The notes under the pieces: model-generated | What the model saw: the letters and a program-made list of their open reading frames with translations, nothing else | Databases searched by the model: none | What the model was told of the DNA's origin: nothing | Assembly (NCBI RefSeq): GCF_001995215.1 | Contig: NZ_MUXN01000012.1 | Span: 62,001 to 126,000, forward strand | Reading direction: 5' to 3' | Length of the DNA: 64,000 nucleotides | From: Amycolatopsis azurea DSM 43854 | Lineage (GTDB): Bacteria > Actinomycetota > Actinomycetes > Mycobacteriales > Pseudonocardiaceae | Translations under genes and position numbers: made by a program | Shown here: positions 7,998 through 14,990 of the stretch, one piece after another | Position numbering within the stretch: position 1 is the stretch's first letter | How the letters are laid out: each line of letters starts with the position of its first letter

Positions 7998-8867
7998 ATG
8001 GGAGCACTCGACGGACGCGTCGCCGTCATCACCGGCGCCGGGCGAGGGATCGGCCGCGAACACGCGCTGCTGTTCGCGCGGGAGGGCGCGAGCGTCGTGG
8101 TCAACGACCTCGGCGGGGCGAACGACGGAAGCGGGGCCGACACCGGCCCGGCGCAGGAGGTCGTCGACGAGATCCGCGCGGCGGGCGGGAAGGCCGTGGC
8201 CAACACCGCCAACGTCGCCGAGTGGGCGGGCGCCGCGGAGCTGGTGACGCAGGCGGTGGACGAGTTCGGCAGGCTCGACGTCGTCGTGAACAACGCCGGT
8301 ATCCTGCGGGACGCTTTCCTTGCCGGACTTGAGGAATCCCAGTGGGATTCCGTGATCGCGGTGCACCTCAAGGGACACGCGGCGGTGCTGCGGCACGCGG
8401 CCGCGTACTGGAAGACGGCGAGCAAGGCCGGTGAACCGGTCGCGGGCTCGGTGATCAACACCGCCTCGGCGTCCGGGACCACGCTGCCGAACGCGGGGCA
8501 GGCGAACTACGGCGCGGCGAAAGCGGGCATCGCCGCGCTGACCCTGGTCGCCGCCGAAGAGCTGGAGCGCTACGGCGTGCGGGTCAACGCGATCGCGCCG
8601 ATCGCGCGTACGCGGCTCACGCTGGCGACGCCGGGCATGGGCGCGATCTTCGCGCAGGAGGTCGAGGAGGGGGAGTTCGACGCGTTCTCCCCGGCCAACA
8701 TCTCACCGCTGGTGGCCTACCTCGCCACCGAGAAGTGCCCGCTCACCGGCAAGGTCTACGCGGTACAGGGCGGCGCGATCTCGGAACTCGCGGGCTGGCA
8801 CGACGTCAGGGTGATCGAAACCGAGGAAGCCTGGGCGATCGACGACATCGCCGCGAGGCTGCCGTGA
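7998..8867 (+). CDS. SDR-family 3-hydroxyacyl-CoA-type dehydrogenase
   Basis: This 289-residue short-chain dehydrogenase has a nucleotide-binding TGAGRGIGREHALLFAREGA motif near the N-terminus, NNAG in the middle and the catalytic YxxxK pair (Tyr171 and Lys175 in NYGAAKAG). The NDLGG sequence after beta-2 is common in the MFE/HSD17B4-like SDRs that oxidise 3-hydroxyacyl-CoA esters. It lies between the MaoC hydratase and the acyl-CoA dehydrogenase, and its stop overlaps the next start in GTGA. A role as the third step of the same oxidation cycle is the simplest reading. Confidence 0.92.
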   Translation: MGALDGRVAVITGAGRGIGREHALLFAREGASVVVNDLGGANDGSGADTGPAQEVVDEIRAAGGKAVANTANVAEWAGAAELVTQAVDEFGRLDVVVNNAGILRDAFLAGLEESQWDSVIAVHLKGHAAVLRHAAAYWKTASKAGEPVAGSVINTASASGTTLPNAGQANYGAAKAGIAALTLVAAEELERYGVRVNAIAPIARTRLTLATPGMGAIFAQEVEEGEFDAFSPANISPLVAYLATEKCPLTGKVYAVQGGAISELAGWHDVRVIETEEAWAIDDIAARLP

Positions 8868-10087
8868 TCGAGTGGTCCGAGACCGAACTGCTGATCCGGG
8901 ACGCGATCCGCGAGTTCGTCGACAAGGAGATCCGGCCGCAGCTGGACGCGCTGGAAAGCGGGACGCTGTCACCGTACGACCTCATCCGCAAGATGTTCGC
9001 GTCGTTCGGCATCGACGCGCTCGCGCGGGAATCGGTGACGAAACTGCTGGCGAAGGAGCGCGGCTCGGGCTCCGGTGGCGGCGGAGGTCTGGCCTTCGGC
9101 GGGCAGGAGGCGATGGCGCTCATCGCGGTGAGCGAACTGGCCGGGGTCAGCCTCGGCATCGTCGCCTCGCTCGGGGTGAGCATCGGGCTGACCGCGCAGA
9201 CGATCCTCACCAAGGGCACGCAGGCGCAGAAGGAACGCTGGCTGCCCGAACTGGCGACGTTCGAGAAGGTCGGCGCGTGGGCGATCACCGAACCCGACTC
9301 CGGCTCGGACGCTTTCGGCGGGATGAAGACGTCGGTGCGGCGCGACGGCGACGAGTACGTCCTCAATGGACAGAAGACGTTCATCACCAACGGGCCCTAC
9401 GCCGATACGATCATCGTCTACGCCAAGCTGGACGAAGGCGACGACGCCGCGATCCGCGACCGCAAGGTGCTGACGTTCGTGCTCGACAAGGGCATGCCAG
9501 GGCTCACGCAGGGCAAGCCGTTCAAGAAGATGGGCATGATGTCCTCGCCGACCGGCGAGCTGTTCTTCAGTGACGTCCGGCTCGGGCGGGACAGGCTGCT
9601 CGGCGAGTCCGAGACCGGCCGCGACGGCGACAGCAAGGCCGAGGTGAAGTCCGGGTTCGCCGTCGAGCGGGTCGGTGTCGCGGCGCTGGCGCTCGGGATC
9701 ATCGAAGAGTGTCACCGGCTGTGCGTGGACTACGCCAAGAACCGGAAGCTGTGGGGCCAGGAGATCGGGCGGTTCCAGCTGATCCAGCTCAAGCTGGCGA
9801 AGATGGAGGTCGCGCGGATCAACGTGCGGAACATGGTGTTCCAGCTGATCGAGACGCTGCGCGCGGGCAAGATGCCGACGCTGGCCGAGGCTTCGGCGAT
9901 GAAGCTGTACTCGTCCGAGGCGGCCACCGAGGTCGCGATGGAGGCCGTGCAGTTGTTCGGCGGGAACGGGTACATGGCGGAGTACCGGGTGGAGCAGCTG
10001 GCGCGGGACGCGAAGTCGCTGATGATCTACGCGGGAAGCAACGAGATCCAGGTGACGCACATCGCGAAGGGCCTGCTCGGGCGCTGA
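8864..10087 (+). CDS. Acyl-CoA dehydrogenase
   Basis: The 407-residue flavoenzyme has the family pattern WAITEPDSGSDAFGGMKT (FAD and substrate loop), FITNGPYADTI and the C-terminal QLFGGNGYMAEYRVEQLARD. The GTG at 8864 overlaps the SDR stop. An unusual Gly/Ser-rich stretch (GSGSGGGGGLAFGG) at about residues 66-79 replaces the short loop usually seen before the QE(A/G) motif. It catalyses the first step of the CoA-thioester oxidation whose later steps are encoded upstream. A hairpin at 10125-10156 closes the operon. Confidence 0.93.
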   Translation: MIEWSETELLIRDAIREFVDKEIRPQLDALESGTLSPYDLIRKMFASFGIDALARESVTKLLAKERGSGSGGGGGLAFGGQEAMALIAVSELAGVSLGIVASLGVSIGLTAQTILTKGTQAQKERWLPELATFEKVGAWAITEPDSGSDAFGGMKTSVRRDGDEYVLNGQKTFITNGPYADTIIVYAKLDEGDDAAIRDRKVLTFVLDKGMPGLTQGKPFKKMGMMSSPTGELFFSDVRLGRDRLLGESETGRDGDSKAEVKSGFAVERVGVAALALGIIEECHRLCVDYAKNRKLWGQEIGRFQLIQLKLAKMEVARINVRNMVFQLIETLRAGKMPTLAEASAMKLYSSEAATEVAMEAVQLFGGNGYMAEYRVEQLARDAKSLMIYAGSNEIQVTHIAKGLLGR

Positions 10088-10093
10088 CGCGGG

Positions 10094-10110
10094 AGCAAGG
10101 GACCTTTGCT
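10094..10110. repeat. 17-nt palindromic repeat, AGCAAAGG family, copy 2
   Basis: AGCAAGGGACCTTTGCT lies 7 bases after the acyl-CoA dehydrogenase stop codon, in the same orientation relative to its gene as the copies at 3634 and 23939. Confidence 0.85.
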
Positions 10111-10124
10111 GTCGCGTGTGTCAG

Positions 10125-10156
10125 GGAAGGGCCGTTCAGACGTGAACGACCCTTCC
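10125..10156. terminator. Hairpin between convergent operons
   Basis: The arms at 10125-10138 and 10143-10156 pair at 13 of 14 positions around a 4-base loop. The hairpin lies between the ends of the acyl-CoA operon (plus) and the chorismatase operon (minus), so it can serve as a bidirectional terminator. Confidence 0.7.
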
Positions 10157-10174
10157 AGGACACTTGAGCGGAGG

Positions 10175-11212
10175 TCACCCGAGGACGACCGACCGGCCCA
10201 TCCGCACGGAGTCGGCGAGCGACTCCAGCACCGACACGGTGCCGCCCAGGTCGAGGCAGGCGTCGGTGATGCTCACGCCGTAAGGCGCCGGGTGGTCCTG
10301 TCGTCCCGCTTCGAGGAACGACTCCATCATGATCCCCGCTATTCCCCGCTCACCACAGGCGATCCGGCCTGCGATGTCGGCGACCACGCCTGCCTGACGG
10401 CGGTGGTCCTTGCGGGAGTTGCCGTGCGACGCGTCCACGACGACCCGGTCCAGGGACTTCGTGGCGCGTAACCCCTCGATGGCCGCGTCCACGTTCGCCG
10501 AGTCGTAGTTGGTTCCGGCCGCGGTGCCGCGGAGGATCAAGTGCGCCGCCGGGTTGCCGGGCGAACTTCGCACGACGAGAGCGCCGTGTTCGCTCACGGC
10601 CGGATGGCGCTGCGCGGTACCGGCGCACTGGATCGCGGCGGTGGCGACCGACAGGTCACCGTCGAGACCGTTCTTGATCCCGATCGGCATCGGCAGCTGG
10701 GACGCGAGTTCCCGATGCGACTGGCTGGCGACCGTCCGCGCGCCGATGGCACCGTAGCTGAGGAGATCGCTCAGGTACGGGGCGAGCATCGGCTCGACGA
10801 ATTCCCCCGCCAGGGGCAGGCCGCTTTCCGCGGCCATGATCAAGAATCGGCGGCCGGTGCGCAGTCCGCCGGCGATGTCTTCCGAGCCGTCGAGCCAGGG
10901 GTCGTGGAGCAGACCCTTCCAGCCGACCGCGGTCCGCGGTTTTTCCAGGTATGCCCGGAGAACGACGAGCAAGTGGTCCTTCAGCGGTTTGGCCGACTTC
11001 GCCAGCCGTTCGGCGTAGTCGAGGACCGCGATCGGGTCGTGGACGGAACACGGGCCGACCACGGCCAGCACCCGGCCGTCGCGACCGTTGAGCACGTCGG
11101 TGATCTCCGCGCGATGTCCCTGGATCTCGTCGATGAGCTGGGTCGGAACGGGATGCTCTGCGGCCAGTTCCGCAGGGCTCGGCAACAGTTCGTAGCCGGG
11201 CATGGTGGTCAC
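10175..11212 (-). CDS. 3-deoxy-7-phosphoheptulonate (DAHP) synthase, class I AroG-type
   Basis: The 345-residue product is a class I DAHP synthase: LAVVGPCSVHDP, LVVLRAYLEKPRTAVGWKGL, AAESGLPLAGEF, GAIGARTVASQSHRELAS and the C-terminal VVDASHGNSRKDH are all present. It condenses phosphoenolpyruvate and erythrose 4-phosphate in the first shikimate step. The GTG at 11212 was chosen over the ATG at 11203 because it overlaps the EamA stop in GTGA, as at every other junction of this operon. Most actinomycetes use a class II enzyme for primary metabolism, so a class I copy in a chorismate-consuming operon suggests dedicated precursor supply. Confidence 0.92.
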   Translation of the reverse strand: MTTMPGYELLPSPAELAAEHPVPTQLIDEIQGHRAEITDVLNGRDGRVLAVVGPCSVHDPIAVLDYAERLAKSAKPLKDHLLVVLRAYLEKPRTAVGWKGLLHDPWLDGSEDIAGGLRTGRRFLIMAAESGLPLAGEFVEPMLAPYLSDLLSYGAIGARTVASQSHRELASQLPMPIGIKNGLDGDLSVATAAIQCAGTAQRHPAVSEHGALVVRSSPGNPAAHLILRGTAAGTNYDSANVDAAIEGLRATKSLDRVVVDASHGNSRKDHRRQAGVVADIAGRIACGERGIAGIMMESFLEAGRQDHPAPYGVSITDACLDLGGTVSVLESLADSVRMGRSVVLG

Positions 11213-12105
11213 TGCGCTCTCCGTTTCTTGGTCCGGGAAACGCCGACGCCGGCAAGGCAAAGTGCGCCACCGAGGACGGCGAGCAGAGTGGGAACCTCGT
11301 CGAGGAAAAGCCAGGACAGCGCGATCACGATCACCGGGACCACGTAGGTGGTCACGCCGAGCTTTCCCGCCGTTGTCCGGGACAACGCGTACGCCCACGT
11401 GTAGAAGGCGAGCGCGGTGGGCAGCAAGCCCAGGTAGACCACCGACCAGGTGGCCGACGCCGGTGCGGTCGTCACGTCGTGGATCAGCTGACCGCTGAAC
11501 GGAAGGCAGGCGACGGCGCCGACAGCGCAGCCGAAGGTCGTGGCCTGCAACGCGGTGGCGTGGCTCAAAGCCGGTTTCTGAGAGACGACTCCCACCGCGT
11601 ATCCCGCCGCCGCCAGGAGACAGAGCGCGACGCCGAGGGCACTGGAGGAGCCGTGCTGCGAGGAGAGCCCCACGATCGCCGCGCCGGTGAAAGCGACGAC
11701 GAGTCCGATCACCAGGGGGAGGGGCAGTCCTTCCTTCAGCACGATCCCGGCGAGGATCGCGGCGAACACCGGGCCGATCCCGACCAGGAGCGACGCCGTC
11801 CCCGCGTCGGTAAAGCGTTCGCCCCAGTTCAGGGCGACCATGTACAGGCCGAACCAGAAGACCCCGGCACCGGCGATGCCGGGCCAGGCCTTCCGCGGCG
11901 GGAGCGGCATCCCCTTGAACGCCGCGACCGCGCCCAGAGCGAGCGCGCCGACCAGCAGCCTGCCCAAGGCGAGTGACCCGGGTTCGTAGTGCGCGCCGGC
12001 GAAGCGGATGCCGACGAAGGCGGACGCCCACAAGACCAGCGTGACGGAGACCGCGGCGACGGCCTTGATGTCGACTCCGGCTTCAGCCTCTGTCCGGGTG
12101 CTCAT
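11209..12105 (-). CDS. EamA/DMT-family transporter
   Basis: This 298-residue protein has about ten membrane segments and two EamA repeats, the DMT drug/metabolite transporter layout, with WASAFVGIRFAGAHYEPGSL in the first segment pair and GERFTDAGTASLLVGIGPVF closing the first repeat. Both ends overlap its neighbours by four bases. Within this operon it is a good candidate for exporting the aromatic product or a derivative. DMT proteins often move small metabolites or amino acids, and the substrate is an inference from context. Confidence 0.9.
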   Translation of the reverse strand: MSTRTEAEAGVDIKAVAAVSVTLVLWASAFVGIRFAGAHYEPGSLALGRLLVGALALGAVAAFKGMPLPPRKAWPGIAGAGVFWFGLYMVALNWGERFTDAGTASLLVGIGPVFAAILAGIVLKEGLPLPLVIGLVVAFTGAAIVGLSSQHGSSSALGVALCLLAAAGYAVGVVSQKPALSHATALQATTFGCAVGAVACLPFSGQLIHDVTTAPASATWSVVYLGLLPTALAFYTWAYALSRTTAGKLGVTTYVVPVIVIALSWLFLDEVPTLLAVLGGALCLAGVGVSRTKKRRAQ

Positions 12106-13559
12106 CGAACGGCCGCCAGCGTCCGGAGCGCCCGGCGGTCCAGCTTGCCGACCGGAGTGCGGGGAAGGGATTCGACGACGATGATGTCCTCCGGTATCTC
12201 GTACCAGCTCAGGTTCTTCTGTGTCAGGGAGCCGATTTCGGCGATCACCTGGTCCGGCTCGGCACCCTCGTCCAGTTCGACGTGGGCGCGCAGCGAAGTC
12301 GTGGAGGACTCCCGGCGTACCGAACAGACACCGGCGGCGCGGACGGCGGGATGGCTCACCAGGAGATCTTCGATCTCGGCGGGATGCACGTTCTGCCCGC
12401 CGACGATCTCGATGTCGTCCAGCCTGCCGTGCAAGCGGACGAAGCCGTCGGGATCGACGGTGGCGGCATCGCCGGTCACGTACCAGTCGTCCGGCGTTCG
12501 CAGTGGGGTGTCGGAGCCGCGAGGGACTCCAGGCGCGATCGTCGGGCCACGAACCTCCAGCTTCCCCTCCACGCCTGCCGCGACCTCCCGGCGCAGCTGG
12601 TCGACGATCCGCATGCGGTACGGCGGAAGGATCCGGCCGATGGTGCCGTCCCGGTGCGAGGACAGGGTGTTCGCGATCAACGCATGTCCTATTTCGGTGG
12701 TGCCGAAGATGTTGAGGAATCTCGCCCCGAGCGTTTCGCGGAGCGTGGTTTCGACGCTCTCGGGCAGTGGTTCGCCGGCGACCAGCGCCAGCCTCAGGCC
12801 GCGGAGTACCGCGGTGAAGGGATGCTGGAGCAGCCGGGCGTAGAAGCTGGGCTGTCCATAGAGGACCGAAACCCGATGCCGCGTGATCAGTTCCAAGGCC
12901 GCGGCTTCGGTGAGCCGCTCCCGGCTGAGCACCGTCGAGCCCCCGCGAAGCAGCGGAAAGAGGATGGAATTTCCGAATCCGTAAGCGAAGTACATGCGCG
13001 ACACGGAAAGGGTGACGTCGTCCGGGGTGAGGTCCACCACCGAGCCGATGGCCTGGTCGTAGATCTCCGGGTCACCGTGAGTGTGGAAGCAGAGCCGGGG
13101 GGTCCCTGTCGTGCCGGAGGTGAAGAAGGCGAACGCCGGTGTGTCCGCGTGAGCCGTGGCGTACTCCGCTATCGGCTCATGGCCGAGGAGCTGTGCCGGC
13201 GCGACCGGACCGACCTGGTCGAGGCCGGGTGTCCCCGGTTCCGCGACGGTCAGGAAGGCACTCGCGGTTTCGGCCGCACGCCGGACGGCCGCCTCGTGGA
13301 TGAGCGTGTTGACGGGGATCGCCACGGCCCCCAGCCGGAGCGCGCCGAGGACGGCTTGCACGAGTTCGACGCTGTCGGGAAGCACCAGCAGGACACGGTC
13401 ACCCGGTTTCACCCCGCGCGCGGCCAGTCCGCCGGCGAATCGTGCCGAACCGGCATGCAACTCCGCGTAGGAAACCGTCGCATCGTCGACAAGGTAGGCG
13501 GTTCGCCCGGACCAGCCTCTTTCGACGGCGAGAGTGGCAAGGTGGCGGGCCAGATTCAT
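12102..13559 (-). CDS. Benzoate-CoA-ligase-like AMP-forming enzyme
   Basis: The 485-residue adenylate-forming enzyme has FFTSGTTGTPRLCFHTHGD (ATP-binding P-loop), the benzoate-CoA-ligase family signature SRMYFAYGFGNSILFPLLRG, NIFGTTEIGH, YVTGDAATVDPDGFVRLHGR and the C-terminal PRTPVGKLDRRAL with the catalytic Lys. It should activate an aromatic acid to an acyl-adenylate and pass it to CoA or a carrier thiol. It lies directly after the chorismatase gene, with ATGA overlaps on both sides, so a hydroxybenzoate made by that enzyme is the likely substrate. No carrier protein is encoded nearby, which favours CoA as acceptor. Confidence 0.88.
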   Translation of the reverse strand: MNLARHLATLAVERGWSGRTAYLVDDATVSYAELHAGSARFAGGLAARGVKPGDRVLLVLPDSVELVQAVLGALRLGAVAIPVNTLIHEAAVRRAAETASAFLTVAEPGTPGLDQVGPVAPAQLLGHEPIAEYATAHADTPAFAFFTSGTTGTPRLCFHTHGDPEIYDQAIGSVVDLTPDDVTLSVSRMYFAYGFGNSILFPLLRGGSTVLSRERLTEAAALELITRHRVSVLYGQPSFYARLLQHPFTAVLRGLRLALVAGEPLPESVETTLRETLGARFLNIFGTTEIGHALIANTLSSHRDGTIGRILPPYRMRIVDQLRREVAAGVEGKLEVRGPTIAPGVPRGSDTPLRTPDDWYVTGDAATVDPDGFVRLHGRLDDIEIVGGQNVHPAEIEDLLVSHPAVRAAGVCSVRRESSTTSLRAHVELDEGAEPDQVIAEIGSLTQKNLSWYEIPEDIIVVESLPRTPVGKLDRRALRTLAAVR

Positions 13560-14563
13560 TGGACTATCGCCTCGATTTCGACGAGGAGATCGGGGCGGCA
13601 GATATCGACGTTCAGGTAGACGACCCTGGCGTCGGGAGAAAAGACTTCCTTGCAGCGTGAGCGGACGTACGGGATGTCTTCGGGACGGCTGACATAAACC
13701 TTGATCAGGTCGAGGTCTTGGAGGCTGTAGCCGCCTTCCGGTCGGACTTTCCCCAGGTTTTCCGTGCTGATCAGCGTCGCGATGTTCTCCAAGGTGACGT
13801 CGACCTGGCCGGAGATGTCTCCCTTGTGCACGGTTTCGTCGCCGAGGATGCTCGCGGTCCCGGAAATGTACAGGATCCCGTCGGCGAAAGTGGCTCGCGC
13901 GAAGCTCGGCGATTTGGGGCCGTAGCTTTCCGGATAGTGGTAGGCGGGAGTCTGCCGCGGGTTCTCCAGGTGGTGCACCTCGGCGTCGGCGCGCCCGGAG
14001 ATGAAGTACAGGTACACGCCGTTGCCCCGCGTGCCGATCCCGGTGGCCGCCGGGATGTGGAGGATCCTGCCGGACCACAAGGCGAAGGCCTCGGACCGTC
14101 CCGCGCAGAAGTCGCGGTAGATCTCCACTCCGTCCGCGTTGTCGTCGATGATGCCGCCGACGAGGTTCCACATACGGAGGATGTTCGGATAGCCGAGACG
14201 GGTGGCGAGTTCGAAGGCGGAGTCGTAGGCGATCCTGGCCGCATCGCGATAGATGTCGCGTTCGACGACCTGGACGGCGCAGAACAGATGGCGGCCGTCC
14301 ACGGCGTAGACCAGGTTGCCTTCCCTGCCCGCCACGACCGGACCCGAAGCGGCGAAAACCTCTTGGAATCCCGGCTCGGTCTCCGTGGTCATCGGCACGC
14401 CCAGCGTCGGTACACCTTTGTGCAATTCGGGGGCGAACCCATTCTTTTCGAACGCGACGCGGGCAAGAATGTTCTGGCTGTCCGAATGTTCTCCTTGCTG
14501 TTCGAATTTTATGTTCGGCCGTATTTCGCTCGGTGAGTTGCGAAGGTCGACAAAACTCGGCAT
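13556..14563 (-). CDS. Chorismatase (FkbO/Hyg5/XanB2 family)
   Basis: The 335-residue protein has the chorismatase family pattern: ILRMWNLVGGIIDDNADGVE and YRDFCAGRSEAF in the middle, YFISGRADAEVHHLENPRQ, PAYHYPESYGPKSPSFARA, and a C-terminal YjgF-like half with LYISGTASILGDETVHKGD. These enzymes remove pyruvate from chorismate to give a dihydroxycyclohexadiene acid (FkbO type), 3-hydroxybenzoate (Hyg5 type) or 3-/4-hydroxybenzoate (XanB2 type). The neighbouring benzoate-CoA-ligase-like gene favours a hydroxybenzoate product. The ATG at 14563 follows GAGGGG by 7 bases. The first 100 bases of the gene are AT-richer than the surroundings. The family call is strong; the product class is inferred. 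Confidence 0.92.
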   Translation of the reverse strand: MPSFVDLRNSPSEIRPNIKFEQQGEHSDSQNILARVAFEKNGFAPELHKGVPTLGVPMTTETEPGFQEVFAASGPVVAGREGNLVYAVDGRHLFCAVQVVERDIYRDAARIAYDSAFELATRLGYPNILRMWNLVGGIIDDNADGVEIYRDFCAGRSEAFALWSGRILHIPAATGIGTRGNGVYLYFISGRADAEVHHLENPRQTPAYHYPESYGPKSPSFARATFADGILYISGTASILGDETVHKGDISGQVDVTLENIATLISTENLGKVRPEGGYSLQDLDLIKVYVSRPEDIPYVRSRCKEVFSPDARVVYLNVDICRPDLLVEIEAIVQ

Positions 14564-14990
14564 CACGATTCCCCTCAGTATAAGAGCCGCTGCTCTACTG
14601 TCCGAATCTTTCGTGAAATGTCCGGGCCGAGTGGGCCGATCGGAAATCTATCCGCATCTCGGTGACAAGGTCAACTGACGGTGGCAAAAATGGGAATCGC
14701 CCGAATGGACTCTTGAAATGACGGGACGCTGAAGCCTGGAAGATCTTTTGGGGCCTCGCGCCGGAAGCGCCTACGATTTCAGCAACGAGACCCAGGGGAC
14801 GCTGCTGAAAACGCTTGGTGGCCTGCGGACTCGGGCACACAGAGGTCCGATGGCTTGCCTCTTAGGGGCATGCACAGTGCCCTCCCGCCTTACGCCATCC
14901 GTTGGCAGCCTGCCGTCCGACACCGGAAAGCCCCCTTACTCGCGCCTGGCGCGGGCAAGGGGGCTTTCGGGTACCGGATGTGATCGGAGG
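14564..14990. other. 427-base intergenic region with promoter side and terminator
   Basis: This stretch lies between the chorismatase start and the end of parC, both on the minus strand. The half next to the chorismatase gene is AT-richer and should hold that operon's promoter, but I cannot fix -35 and -10 boxes. The other half holds the parC terminator hairpin. An 81-codon open frame on the minus strand (14595-14840) shows no convincing protein features. Confidence 0.6.
14927..14967. terminator. Strong hairpin downstream of parC
   Basis: AAAGCCCCCTT at 14927-14937 pairs with AAGGGGGCTTT at 14957-14967, and an inner stem CGCGCC/GGCGCG extends it. The hairpin lies 24 bases beyond the parC stop codon on the minus strand and is a typical actinobacterial terminator without a long U tract. 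Confidence 0.85.

Noticed and set aside
14595..14840. An 81-codon minus-strand frame between parC and the chorismatase gene
   Set aside because: No plausible ribosome-binding site or conserved pattern, and it overlaps the probable promoter region.
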